Assembly (NCBI RefSeq): GCF_011077185.1
Contig: NC_048897.1
Location: forward strand, 48,708,753 to 48,772,752
Direction of reading: 5' to 3'
Origin: Oxyura jamaicensis
Taxonomy: Eukaryota; Chordata; Aves; Anseriformes; Anatidae
DNA length: 64,000 bases
Part shown: positions 11,235 to 23,479 of the stretch, piece after piece
Layout of the letters: each line of letters opens with the position of its first letter
How positions within the stretch are numbered: position 1 is the first letter of the stretch
Notes under the pieces: model-generated
What the model was told of the DNA's origin: nothing
The model's input: only the letters and a program-made list of their open reading frames with translations
Database searches by the model: none
Made by a program: the position numbers and the translations under genes

Positions 11235-14200
11235 CTTAAAGAAAAAAGAAGGAACCCTTTAAAGTCTGGATTGCCCATAGTTACAGCAGTTTCTGGATAA
11301 TCCAGACTGAAAAGGGAAAAAAAAAAAAAACTTAAATCATTTTAGGAGATTGTTTTCTCTCCCCTTTCAGAAATAGCAGAAATAACATTCACAAACATCT
11401 AAAAAAAAACCATACATTTTATTAATGAAGCACTAAGGTACAAAGATGTTTCAAAATCTGACCACTTGTTTTCTAAAATGCTTACCAATCCTCATAATAA
11501 CATCCCAAGAACAATATTCAAAAGCACTCCCGGAGTAGTTAGAAGGAATACAAAAGGGAATACTTATTACACAGGTCTGTCAAAACAGCAGGATGTACCT
11601 CATACTTTTTCTTTTTACCATTACCATCCTTTGTGAATTCAGTCCTTCCTCACGGCAGAGGAAGACAGTCATCAACTGACACCTAGTTATAATTCAGATG
11701 AATTTTATGCTTATAATTTAAGTTTAAATAGAGAAGTGTAGTTTTGGTAACTGCAGGAAACCCTAACTTTTGACTGTAATAAAGCTGCAAGAAGAAATCA
11801 TAAAAATTCCCTAACATAGAACTTAAAACAGAGACATGTCATACTCTAAGTCATAACTGTATGGCTACACTGTGTGGCATTACATCCATGTGTCCAACAT
11901 CTGAGTATCCCTAAAATTTGGCCTGTTTAGGTCCAAAGACAATGGTGGATCTTGTATAGCTGACAAATGAAATCACACTGAAAACTGTTTAACTGATTCC
12001 TGCTATCAGTTAAAAAACAATCCTAGTACAAATCAAATAGTTAAGTTCTAGTGGTTTTTAATCCATTTACCTTTGTGTCCATTTCCTGTTCTCTCACTTA
12101 GATAAGGCTGAATGTGGAACAATCTAACAGCCTCATTTCCATCACGTCGGGTACGTACGTTAACACCACAGCTAAGAAGTGTGACCACAGCTCAGTAGCT
12201 GAAGCAGAAGTTAAGTCAGCAGCTCAGGCAGCAGAGCAAGCTGCTTGTGTACAGCGATCTTTGGTTGTTTCAGCATGACATGCTACCTTCCCCTAATAAC
12301 TAAGAGACATGATGGGCTTTAACAACAGTCTCTGCTGGTGCTTCCGTAACTACACTTCCCTATCGCTGCTGAGACTGCAGGAGGTAGAAATACCACTCTT
12401 CTTTGGAAGCACTGCCTTACTGATTCCTTTCAAAGGAAAGAGGCTAATTAAGTCTCTAGCAATGCCACATATGACAATTTTTTAGCATTAACTTTCTGCA
12501 CCCTTCATTCAAACTTGCACACAGAATTCATTACAAACCCAAAAGAACAGTTGGCATGGAGGTGTAGTAAAAAAGCCAAGATCACTAAAATTACTCTTTG
12601 CAAGAGTACCACCTCCAGATTTTCCTTCAAGACCAGAAGTAGCAAAGGAGAACCATTATACGGAAGACTAAAATGGCTATGTTTGTTCCAATTGCAAGGA
12701 TGAAGAATAAAAGCAGCAGTGAGTAAAAATGCAGGAGCGGCATGCCAGCTATTCACTATGCAAATTTCCGAATCCAACTTGACAACACCATCACAAAACA
12801 AAGTTTACTGTACATTCATAGAGCAGTAACTTACTACAGAATGTATTTTGAATATAAAGCATCCTCCTTCAGCCAGTGTTAAGGAACTGTTATGCTAAAG
12901 GTACCGTGACAACAGCCAAACAAACAGAAGCACTTGGTTGTAAATCCAGTGCACAACTTCATGTTTGGAGGCATTTCACTTTGTCACATCTAAGCACATA
13001 AGGAATTTTTGCTGAAAGGTAAATCGTGAAGTAAATACTACTTTATGAAGTAAAGCACTTTCGGTGACTGAACATTATTCCCAATGATCTAAATGCAACT
13101 GTTCATATTTCAGAGTTCCCTTCATCATTGGTTCCTAACCGATCACTGACAGACAAGAACCTAAACCATATGCTTATTAAGACAGTGCTTCCACACAGCA
13201 TTTGGAAAACGCATATATCCTTAGAACTGAGAGTTGTAAGTCCAGGCAGGATTCAAATCACAAAATTCCAGAAAACCAGCAAGTCAACCAGGCGGGAGTT
13301 CTGAGACCACCATCAGCAGAAGGCATCAGAGAACAACCGTAAAACAAAGCCCAAAGGGAAAGAGCACAAGAAGGTTATCACTTTTTTTGGGAAGGGGACT
13401 TCTAACCAAGAAACGTCAAACTTGAAAAAACAAAACAACAAAAACCAGCTGAAATTACTGGGGTCAGAGGAAAGAATGCAGGGGAAAAAGATACTTACAG
13501 TATCATCATTCCTGTAGGGGTTCAGTCTGTTATAAACAGCTTCAATCACACTCCGTCTAGAGGGAACAAAAAATTAAAGAAACAACAAGATTTTAAGGCT
13601 CTGTCTTTTTAAGTCAAAAAGTCCCCAAGCAAAACTGTAATTCCAAATGCAAACTTTTAAAGGTTTTAAATTCACAGAACCAAGTTTACTGCAAGTTACT
13701 GCTAAGTGTCACTAAACATAGCTAAGGTAATCCTTTAAAGCCCTTATGAAAAACAAGGCTGGTGAGCACTCTGCATTCAGAACAAGAAGAGCACAGACAT
13801 TCAGATGAGGCCGCGGTGCTGTTTGGTGGTATGTCTCTGAGGCTTTGGAAGCAGGCATCTGAGTACGTGATAGGAGCTGAATGCCATGGCGTTTGCGTGC
13901 CCAATGAACACTGCAGTTGCACCTTCAGATATTATGAGGGCTCCAGAGGGTTTCAAGAAGAGGTTTTCTTGAAAATTGCTACACAAAAAAATGAGGGAGG
14001 CTGAAGGAAGAGGAAGCCTTTGCCTTGCCCAGCACGTAAGGAATAAATTTTGGAAGGGGAGCTGGAAAGAAAGAAGGGAACAAAAGGGAAGAGCCACAGA
14101 CAGGACTTCAAAAGCAATTTTCTTTCAGATAGCCTATTTGCAGAACCAAGTATGACAAAGCAGCAAACTACAACTGTGATAGAAAACAAACCTCAAAAAC

Positions 14201-17200
14201 ACTTCTTAAATGCTCATGAATACATGCAGAGGAATCACAAATGAGTGTTTTAGAAGAAAAAAGCAGATGACAGGCTTTATAATCATCCTGCAACAATGAA
14301 AAGTCAAGAAATATCAGGCAGCAGTATAAACATCACAGTGAATCTAGTGAATGATTATACGGCACGGAAAAAGAGGTTGAATTTAAAGCAATAAAACAAA
14401 GTACACAAAGTACATCGCACGTATGAACTGGAAAGCTGTTCTCATCTTTCTGCAACAGGTATCTTTGATCCTAAATAAAGCCAAGTTTTTGAAAAGCATT
14501 GTTTTCCTTCCAAATTGTCATTACTGCTTTGAGTTACGCTAACATCCAATTAAATCCATACTTTTGTGAGTCTCTATTCAAGCTAGCAGCACTAAAGCAC
14601 ATAATCACACCGAAGTCAATTGCTTCAGTGACCTCTGCACTTCCCCACAACCATGATGCTAGAGCTAGCCAAAATAGCTTGAGATAAACAATTTGTGTGC
14701 CATCTTTCATGAATAACTGACTCATCGATACTTCAAGATGACTGCAACACATCCTAAAAAGATGCTACTATTATATATAAAACAGCAATCTCTTTTACGA
14801 GTTAATATAAGAACGATTTTGTAGAAGTCATCCTTACAACTCGGTCATCATTTACTCACTTATGTGCCCACAGACCATGTTTTGGTGTAATAATATAAAA
14901 TTATGCTGTGAGGTATTAAAAATAGACCGTTCACAGCACATGTGCTCAATCTGCACAGTACAGGTTCATGAATAATCCTTTGAACCAAAAAGCACTTGGT
15001 GTGCAAAAGAGCTAAGTACATCTCTCCCTTAAGTGTTGAACATCTATTTATGAGACACAGCACCAGCCCTGAACTAAAGGACAAAGCCAGCCTATTTAAA
15101 GTTTTAAATATAACGTTCTACTTAACTTTGATAGACTTCTATAGAGTTTTCGTATTTGTCACAAGCAGAGAGATGCATAAGCAAACTTTCAAGCAATGAC
15201 AATAGTGCCTTAGCTGCAAACAAGAAAAATTGCCAAGCAAAACATCGTATGCACGTCTTCCTAAAGTGCAGAACATCTCCAAGTAGCTACTAAAGTCAGT
15301 GCATTATTTTTGCATCTTCAAACACAACCTCCCACCCAGAAAACCCAGTTAATTACAGAAAAAAAAAAAAAAAAAACAGACACTCAGGCCACCCTTAAAA
15401 AAAACCCTTCCCCAAACTCCATTTTGACTTTTAATTTTAGTAGTGATCGACAAGTTAACTCCGTTTTGCACTGTCCCTTCTCATTCAGAGCAATTCAATA
15501 ATCAGACCTAGAGATCAGATCATCATCTTTTGTAGTGTATTTTTGATTCCCCCCCCCCCCCCTTTTAAGAGTGGCCTTAATGTTAAGTTTAAATTTAAAT
15601 AAAATAAAATAAAAACCAACACATTTACATTGATGTGAACTCACTTGCTTGCCAATTCACCCCCTGGCGGGAGGTTTGGGATGCTCTCAGTTGCTAACGT
15701 ACGCATCACATGGACTAAGTCTGGTACTCCTTCACCCTGCTTCTTTATGATCTCTGGGAATCAGAAGTACTTTTTTTGTAAGTGCAGTCCAAATTTAACT
15801 TAAAAAGATTGAAACACTCAGTTTTATAAAAAGGCAGCTTAACTTCTGTTAATATAAGAAATCAATGACAGACCAGACTCAACATGGTAAACGTTAACTT
15901 TGTTCCGTACGAAAAAGAACCTGCGATGGTTTTGACACAAGATATCGTGCTAACTGTTAACATGCATAATGGTTTTAGAAATATACAGCTACCTAATACA
16001 AGTGGAAACAATTTCTTTAATGGCTTTCCTACTGTATTATTATTTTATCTTCCCAACAAAATGCAATGGGCATGAGGCAAATCTTAACGTCAGCTTTATC
16101 ACTGCAATAGAAGGTAAAAGATTATCACCATCAGAGAAAGCACAGTATTTTCAAGAAACAAAGGTTCATACACATGAAAAATAACTCCTGTGGCTGTATA
16201 AGCCAGCACTTGTACCTTACCGCAGGACTGCAACATGCAAACGTTAGGAACTATTACGTACAAATTAAAAGCCAGGGACATCAGAGTTAAGAGACATTCT
16301 TCACTCAACTTGGGGAATGTGTGACTATTGGGCAGTTATTTAAAGCTGATCCGCCCCAACTTTTGGCTGAAGAGACTCTGTACTGTAGCCACAGTCACAT
16401 TTGTTAGGGAATTAGTTCTGTAATTTTATTCTTAGACCTGTTTTCTTTTTTTTTTCTTTTTTTTTTTAAAGCAGTAAGCACACAGTTTTATTTGAACTCT
16501 CAAGAGATTAACTGTACCACTCCTGGAAAGATTCTCTTTAAACAGGGATTGTATTAAATTTTAAAAAGTAACTTTTTAAAAATGCATCTCATCAGGTCTT
16601 CTGTAAACAAGAGCTCAGAAATGAGATGAATTAAGACTTGGCACTGCTGATCTTCAAGTGAATACTGCAGCCCACATACAACGAGCATGTCTGTGCATAT
16701 ATACACGTGTATATACACACACACTATTCTTCATGTCATAAGGTATTTACACAACTTGAAGAGTAGTTGGAATTCATCAGTACCACTTTTGAAATAAACA
16801 TTTTAGCATTCAGTATTTACCCTAAACAATAATTCCAGATAGCACACCAAGTTTCCATTTTATAGATTAATTAGTGAGGTATGGCACACTGAAGCTTTTA
16901 AAACGAGCACAAATTCAGTCCTTTTTAGTAAAAAAAAAAATAATAATATAATAATAATTGAATTTTTGTGCATGCAATTGTTTCTCATGGCTATGTGCAT
17001 TTACAAAACCAGTCAGGTCTATTTGCAGTCAGGCTGTGTAAATTATTTGCAATGTACACTGGAAACACTGTCTAGTCTTCAAACATGTCAGACTCTGCAA
17101 CACAAAGCTTTCCCTGGTCAGTTCAAAACCTACATTTTACAAGTTTGACACCACACACCATAGGTACCTTAAAAACTTGCAGTTCCCTCAAACACCTACG

Positions 17201-20200
17201 GCCAAAATTCATTTTACCATCTAACATTTAGTAAATAATCTAACACTCATAAATCTGAATAAGAAGCAAGATCTCAGATTTGGTTTGCCAAGTTCCTTTA
17301 TTGTGCAATTTTGAACATCTAGTATATTCTACATTGTGCTAGAGCTAGAGTTCTGCTGTACAAAAATAAGGAATTTATATTTTACCTATACTACACAGTT
17401 TCACAACCTGTAACTGCGGTACATTTAACATACAGTCTCCACTAAATGAATACATTTATATTTTGAGAAAACTAAAGATACAGACTGAATGAACACTGAT
17501 GACACAACAAATGGAGTCGGTCTGCTAGCTGTGTTTAATTTATTGGAATACCTTCTTTCAGTACATCTTACAAGCCCCCCTCCCTCTTCAATTTACTTTT
17601 AAACCTTCTACACATTTTCATGGTATCACGTACTGGAAAAATGTACTTACAACCCTAAAATAAGGGATTTTAAACATATCTGCTTACTTCGTATTCTGAA
17701 TTAGAATTCCACACAAAGTTTAAGAAAAAGCCAAAGTTTCAATGTTGTGTAAATATAGGAGGGAACAATAACAGCTAACTGAAAAGTATTTATCTCTACA
17801 TAGATATAAATATTGCAAGGACTATCTATTACTGTATGCTTATATGCAGTAAACTGAGAACAGAAAAAGAACCGTAGACAAGCGTCTTTTTAGAGTCAAC
17901 ACATCAATAACTCACATATTAGTGCAAATAACAGCAATTCATTTTGGAATGACTAATTAGGATGTAAACTACCAGGAAGTTTACATGACATTTTAGGAGC
18001 AACACTGATTTATTGCAAGTGATGGCACAACGATGCTTCTCCACACTTGCTTCTTCTTCCATTATTATCTGTTGTCGCTATCTGGACCACAAACACATCG
18101 AGAATTGATAAAAGGAGAGTCCAAAGTGACACAGTGAGTAGAAAGCTCTCTTACTTTTTTTAAAAACTGAATCAACTCTCCATGTTCAAAGAATGGTTTG
18201 GGCTGGAATGGACCTCAAAGATCATCTAGTTACAACACCCTCTTGTTCAAGAGGCCCATCAGTGATAAGCCCTGTTCAGTCTTAAAACTTGCACTACTTC
18301 TTCACAGTATAAAGATATATTCTAGGCCAAGGGAATAAAAAGCACAACCAGGAAAAATGCACATTAGTAAGCATCAAATCTCATTACCTGTTAGGACTAC
18401 ACTGAGTACCAAAGTGCAGAAGAACACATTATATGCATTTTTCACCAGGTTTCTGCTTTAATCAATTTGAACTTTGATATTACAAATCAGTAAGAGAATT
18501 CTAAAAGTAGTCTTTACATTTTCTAGGTCCTTCAGCTACAGGTTAGGCTTTTAAAGTCAAGATGCTTTAAGTGTGGCAGTGCTTATGTTAAGAGGATGAA
18601 TATTTACTGTAGTGTTGAAAACTTCAGAGGCTGTAGCCTTACTAGCCAATTCTACATAATCCATTTCCACCAAGAAATAATATAATTGCACAAGAATTAT
18701 CAAGTTAAACATAACAAAATTAATCAACACCTATACTTGAACTTCTGTTTTGTTTCAGCCTCTCAACTTCCCTCCCATGTAAGAGCTAAAATGACAAGTT
18801 CTGCCTACAGCTGATAAAAATCACCATGGGGTTGAGTAGTGTTTACTACATGTTCATTAATTTAAATATCTTTGTGCAACAATAGACAAAAGATTGAGGA
18901 CAACTTTAAAAAGAAGTAAAGACCCTTGAGGGAAAGTACAATGCATTTCCTCAAGTAGTTCAGATAACATGTCATTAAATTAGTATTAAAGTGCTTTATA
19001 ACTACATACAGAATCCTTCTGCCTCTATTCAAGTATGACACATCACTCATTCCTGCAATGTTATATTTGTATAAATGGAAAGAATTGGCAACCAATTTCA
19101 TTGTATGTACCATAATCACATGCAGTTCCAGTGTTAGGTTCTTCATTTACTGAGGAGTCTGTACAAAAGCGTTAATTTTCCCCACTGTTAATAATCTTAA
19201 GGGTACAATGGGGTCAGCTGAAATGCAGCCTAAACTTGAAGCTATCTTCATATTCCATGTCATGGGTTTGTCTGAAGTAAGACAAAATAGGTAAGGTATG
19301 AAAGTAATAAGGTAAGGTAATTAGGAGAGTTAGCATGCTATAAATTAATGTGTGAATTTACAGCATACTTGCTCTTCACCAGTTCTGTGAGTGGGCCTAT
19401 ATAGTGAGCTCTTCAGATGTCTGCTGTTCACTGCTCTGAAATGGAGAAAGCCATCTGACACTCAACTCATGCAGTGCTACCGTACGTGTGGATACTCCTG
19501 CTACGCTGTCAAAAAGATTCACACTATAGTGCACCAACTTTTCCTGTTAGGTAGAAGTTATATAGAACACAGAAAAGCTCTTGTGTGGACATTTATCTGG
19601 GGGCAGAACAGCTGTAGTTTGCCAAGATTCAGGAACAAGGCCCTCAAAAAAAGCTTCCTGAAGGAGCACCTACAAGGTAGCAAGTGCTTTAAACTGCACG
19701 TTCATTTGTCTGAACCCAGAATTCCCACTTAAACAAGCCCTCTGTGAAACTTCTGAAGTTACACTTTGCGTTACCTTCGCACAAGTTAAGGAAGAAAAAA
19801 GTGCCCAATATATTCCTGTGGCATACTAATCACTGATACCATGTTGCTAAGCACTCTGTGTACAGTGAGGTATGTGCTATTAAGGATTCTTGCAGTATAT
19901 GTACGTAACTAGACTGGTAACGTATAGGTGTAGAGGAGTCCACTTCAAAAATAGACTTAACCTATGCAAGCAATGCATACGGTTGTGTCTTACATTTCAG
20001 AAACAAAATCCAAGCTGTGATCATCTTTAAATATCAAAAGGCACTGTAAATCCAGTTTTCATGAGAAATCTCATAAATTAAACTGATTTTAAATTTTTAG
20101 TTAGGTGAGCCAAAACACCTAAGACTCGTGGTTTCAGCTGAAGGTTTAAGAACTCCAGAAATACATATTTAGACAAAATTTTGAAGTTATTATCAAAGAT

Positions 20201-23200
20201 GTGCTCCTAGATTGAGCTCATCAGGAATGCTTAAAGATTAGCTTTAACTAATTTCTGGCATACTTTCAAGTAAGTATACATGTTAGCAGGTGCCTGTAAG
20301 ATGACAGTAATTAAGCTGTAACCCTACCACAATTGTGTAATAAAATATTTTTCCGGCTAATTTGCAGACAGAGCTACACAGAGAAGTGGCACTCAAATTA
20401 CCACCTTCGTAGACACTTTACAAGAAATTCTGACTATTTCGTTTAACTCCATGTAACAGGAACAGGGATTGACTGGTCTGTAGTGCTGTCAATGGACTCA
20501 CAAAGAACACTGAGCACAAACGTATCCTCTCTGACATCCTGAACAATTTTCAGGGCTACAGTCTGCTGCACTTTCATAGCAGAATTTTGTCAGTATATAC
20601 AGCAGGACTGTAAGAGTGCCTTTTTCAGAGATGTACACTAGATGGCCAATGGCACTTGAAAGTCTATCAAAAAGCCTATATACAATTAGTTGTTGGAAAG
20701 GGAAGGGGTCAGGGAGGCTGTTTAGAAACAAAGTTACTTATTTTTTTTTAAATGATCCACCTTCTACTCTGCTTTCCAGGTACTTGTCCAACTCTGCCTC
20801 TCTTTTCACCGCCTCTGGTGATACCTTTGGTGCATTCGGAAAACAGATCAATATCACACTCATGTTGTCTCGACTTCCCTGGTGGAAAAGAAAAAACGAT
20901 TTGAGAATGCATACATACCAGACTAAATCCACATCAAAGCATTTTACAAACAAGAATTCACCAATCATGGTACTAGAATACAACCTTTGCTCCCACAGAT
21001 TATCATCATCATTAACCTTATTTTCTTTCCTTCCAGAATTCCAGAAATCTACTTCTTGTAGTTTGTTCAGTAAAAACTACCTTCTAAGTCATTATATTAT
21101 TTTCCACTTTTATGGTCTGAAGACTACCTGGAGCCAATTAGAAAGCCTATTGTCTTTTTAAAACTGACATTACTAATAAGTGATGTGCAATTACAAAGCT
21201 GTGTTCCCTCTTGTTTTAAGTACCATCTGATCATTCTGAGAAAACAGCTGAAATATTAAATCAGTAAACAAGATCTGTACTGCTTAAAAACAGTACACAA
21301 GAAGTTGTTGAATTCAGAAAATGCTTCCCCCTAAAAACACTGCCCTTTTTTTTTTTTTCCCGTTTCTAAAAAGACAAATTACAGGTTAGACTATCTGTTA
21401 AAAGACCAGCTGGAAGGGGCTTAGGCATTTACAAAAGCATTCTTTGAAATGGTAATGTTTAAAAATTAAACACAACTCTAATACTCAAATATATTAGAAT
21501 ACAGACACCTTCTGCTTATGAAAAGTAACCGTTTAGTTTGCTTTCGGTATCCCTGAGCTCTTGTCTGCAAACATGCATCTATATGCTTAGCAGTTAATGT
21601 AAATTAAATGCAAATAAGATCAAGAACAAGCAGAAATGTTTTAAAAAGTATATACGGGTGTATGAGGAGGTGCTGACAACTGGCTACTGCAAAGGTTACA
21701 GCATCCACAAGCCAGTGTTCATTCCCTTGTTTTCAAGACTACCAGACAAAACTGTAAACAGAACTATATGCATTATTAATCTTCCAAAGTGTTGGAAAGC
21801 GATTCCTTTTTTCCAAATGGGAAACAATGACCTTTGTAGCCACGTGGCAAGAGCTGAGATGCTCTCTTGCCTCTTTAGTATCAAAAATGTTGGGCATTTT
21901 ACATTATGACTTATAGCATGCCTTTGGAAAATTAAGTGATAAACCACGAAGCTAAGTATTTCAAATCTTAACTGTACCATCCTACAATATGTTAACACGA
22001 GGTGGAAGTTATTGTACACAAAATTGCATACATTTGTTAAACAAAACAGTCCTATCTTTTTCTGCGTTAGCTTCACAGCTGTACGACACAACACTGAATG
22101 AGAAGTACAGTAATTAAACCAGAACAAAAGCTGACTTACGAAGTCAGAACTTCATATAATTGAGAGAAAACTTTAAATTGTAAAATAAGAAGTCAGGGTT
22201 CAATCATTTCACATTTATCTTCATGTAATTATGGCAGTAAAGTTACTATATGCCCATGAGAGGAAGGGAAAAGCAGGAAGAGAAAGAGTATCTTCTAGTC
22301 TGATGAAAGAGTTAAGGTTTTGTAAGGTATGTTGTGAAATAGCAAAGGACAGTTATTGTCCTTGGCTTGCCCATACACTCCCATTAGCTTCTAGTTTCCC
22401 AGGTATCACAACATATCTGTACATGATTTTCAACTCTTCATCAAAGATGCCCCTACTGTTGCTGCTGCATGCTTGTTTCCCCTCTATTGCCATTTAAATG
22501 GGAATCATGGTAATTACTTTCAAGGTCATGTTGACATAGAACATACTTATCAACTGAAATCATTATTCTTAACGCGTTCATCAACATCTAATAGTGAAAA
22601 CAAACTTTTCCTCTCAAGTCGTGCTACCTTGTACAAGCAGGTGTCAACTATCTCATTGCAAACTTTCTCAAGGTCATCAGTGACTTCAAGTCTGGATCTT
22701 ACAAAGTCACACAGCTCTTCATTTCCCATAACATCCCAGATACCATCGCAAGCCAGTATGATGAACTGATCATCTTCTTCTGATCTCTCAATTTCATAAA
22801 CTTCAGGCTCGGGTGAGACTAGCTGTTCTGTAGGACCTTTCCCATGAACACATTTGTAATCAAAGTCTCCAAGCGCCCTTGAAACAGCGAGGGAACCATT
22901 CACACGCTGAATCATTACAGAGCCACCCGCATTCTGTATACGCTCTTTCTCCAGTGGATTACTCGGTTTGTGATCCTGCGTGAAGAAGTGAACCTTCCTG
23001 TTTCTACAAAGTAAACCTCTCGAGTCTCCACAGTTGATGAAGTATGTGTGTTGGGGAGAAATCATGACACCCACAGCTGTTGACCCACTTCTGTCTGCAC
23101 CATGTTTCTTCTCGGAGATGACTCTCATGTGTTCATCAATTTGCAGAAAACCTGTTCTGATGCCGCTCTTTACACTCTCCACAGATGGGGGCCCATCTGG

Positions 23201-23461
23201 CCCTTTAAAATCCTGGTTGCTTGTGATGTGATCTAATAAATGCTCACAGCAGTACTTGGCAACCTGGGATCCAGCGTGCCCATCATATACAGCAAAAAAT
23301 GACCATCCATCAAGTCCATTTGGCAAACCAATCACAGCTGTATGCGCATCCTCCATTTCAACTCGCCAGCCTTGCATACTACTAAGACCGTAACGAAGCC
23401 CATTCCCTTGCCCTTGGGCATTATGCTTCTCCATCTTTGGCTTGTCTAAAAATGCTCCCAT
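11205..23461 (-). CDS. PPM1A: PPM1A, protein phosphatase Mg2+/Mn2+-dependent 1A (PP2C-alpha), complete coding region over five exons
   Basis: Monomeric Ser/Thr phosphatase of the PPM family; known substrates include SMAD2/3, AMPK, p38/JNK kinases and CDKs, in cytosol and nucleus. Coding exons on the minus strand are 22628-23461, 20761-20878, 15645-15753, 13499-13556 and 11205-11234. They join with consistent phases into 382 codons plus TAA, the usual PPM1A length. Seen directly: MGAF start with Gly2, the known N-myristoylation position; R33 and E37-D38 in RVEMEDAH; metal ligand D60 in VYDGHAG; D239 in CDGIWDVM; D282 in GSRDNMSV. The C-terminal helical region includes NLPPGGELASK and NRLNPYRNDD, and the protein ends STDDMW. 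No frameshift or internal stop is present. PPM1B is the closest alternative, but the C-terminus and the neighbour DHRS7 point to PPM1A. Confidence 0.97.
11235..13498 (-). other. PPM1A: PPM1A intron 5
   Basis: About 2.3 kb between the exon ending in NDDT and the last coding exon. No repeat family or exon was recognised in it. Confidence 0.9.
13499..13556 (-). CDS. PPM1A: PPM1A fourth coding exon (residues 355-374)
   Basis: The exon is 58 nt with acceptor CCCTCTAG before ACGGAGTG and donor GATACT then GTAAGTAT. It supplies the last base of the Lys355 codon and then RSVIEAVYNRLNPYRNDDT, ending in phase 0. This is the conserved final helix of the PPM1A C-terminal region. Confidence 0.96.
13557..15644 (-). 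other. PPM1A: PPM1A intron 4
   Basis: About 2.1 kb, AT-rich, with a poly-A run at 15358-15376 and a C14 run at 15549-15562 close to the donor of the preceding exon. Short overlapping ORFs on both strands around 13760-14240 have no recognisable similarity. Confidence 0.9.
15549..15562. repeat. Poly-C tract
   Basis: C14 on the plus strand, a G-run in the PPM1A pre-mRNA, about 80 nt downstream of the donor of the third coding exon. Intronic G-runs near donors often act as splicing enhancers; that role here is inference. Confidence 0.85.
15645..15753 (-). CDS. PPM1A: PPM1A third coding exon (residues 318-355)
   Basis: The exon is 109 nt with acceptor GATTCCCAG and donor AGCAA then GTGAGTTC. It starts with the last two bases of the Glu318 codon and ends with two bases of the Lys355 codon. 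It encodes EIIKKQGEGVPDLVHVMRT followed by a segment ending NLPPGGELAS, part of the C-terminal helical domain specific to metazoan PPM1A/PPM1B. No long ORF marks it; it was found by family similarity and confirmed by phase agreement with both neighbouring exons. Confidence 0.95.
15754..20760 (-). other. PPM1A: PPM1A intron 3
   Basis: About 5 kb. Contains one short CR1 tail (18186-18290). Its first 23 nt can be translated as the tail of a shorter PPM1A isoform, ending at a TAA at 20738-20740. No other exon was recognised. Confidence 0.88.
18186..18290 (-). mobile_element. CR1 LINE 3'-end fragment
   Basis: The plus strand reads AATGGTTTGGGCTGGAATGG followed by ACCTCAAAGATCATCTAGTT, the reverse complement of the bird CR1 3' terminus, so the element points to the minus strand. 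It is short, diverged and 5'-truncated, in PPM1A intron 3. The right boundary is approximate. Confidence 0.85.
20761..20878 (-). CDS. PPM1A: PPM1A second coding exon (residues 279-317)
   Basis: The exon is 118 nt with acceptor CACCAG before GGAAGTCGAGAC and donor GAAG then GTGGAT. It encodes GSRDNMSVILICFPNAPKV through ESRVE, plus the first base of the Glu318 codon. D282 in GSRDN is a metal ligand that completes the active site begun in the previous exon. Reading through the donor gives seven more codons and a stop, matching a known short isoform (see findings). Confidence 0.97.
20879..22627 (-). other. PPM1A: PPM1A intron 2
   Basis: Lies between the coding exons at 22628-23461 and 20761-20878. 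AT-rich, no recognised element. The ORF at 21696-22127 (143 codons, minus) lacks splice signals or family similarity and is treated as chance. Confidence 0.9.
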
Positions 23462-23479
23462 GATGACTTTCCTTCAGTT
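22628..23479 (-). CDS. PPM1A: PPM1A first coding exon (residues 1-278)
   Basis: Large exon carrying 18 nt of 5' UTR (23462-23479) and codons 1-278. The acceptor is a pyrimidine-rich tract ending in CAG just upstream of 23479. The donor follows the Lys278 codon, AAG then GTAGCA, and leaves phase 0. The start at 23461 has context GTCATCATGG, with G at +4, and the stop TGA in AACTGAAGG lies just upstream in the same frame, so no N-terminal extension is possible through this exon. It encodes most of the PP2C fold: metal ligands D60 and D239 and the phosphate-contacting R33. The open frame continuing past the donor (residues VARLERK onward) is intronic. Confidence 0.97.

Noticed and set aside
20738..20983. 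81-codon minus-strand ORF as an independent small gene
   Set aside because: It is the PPM1A exon at 20761-20878 with flanking intron read on both sides; only the intronic tail after the donor may be translated, as an isoform end.
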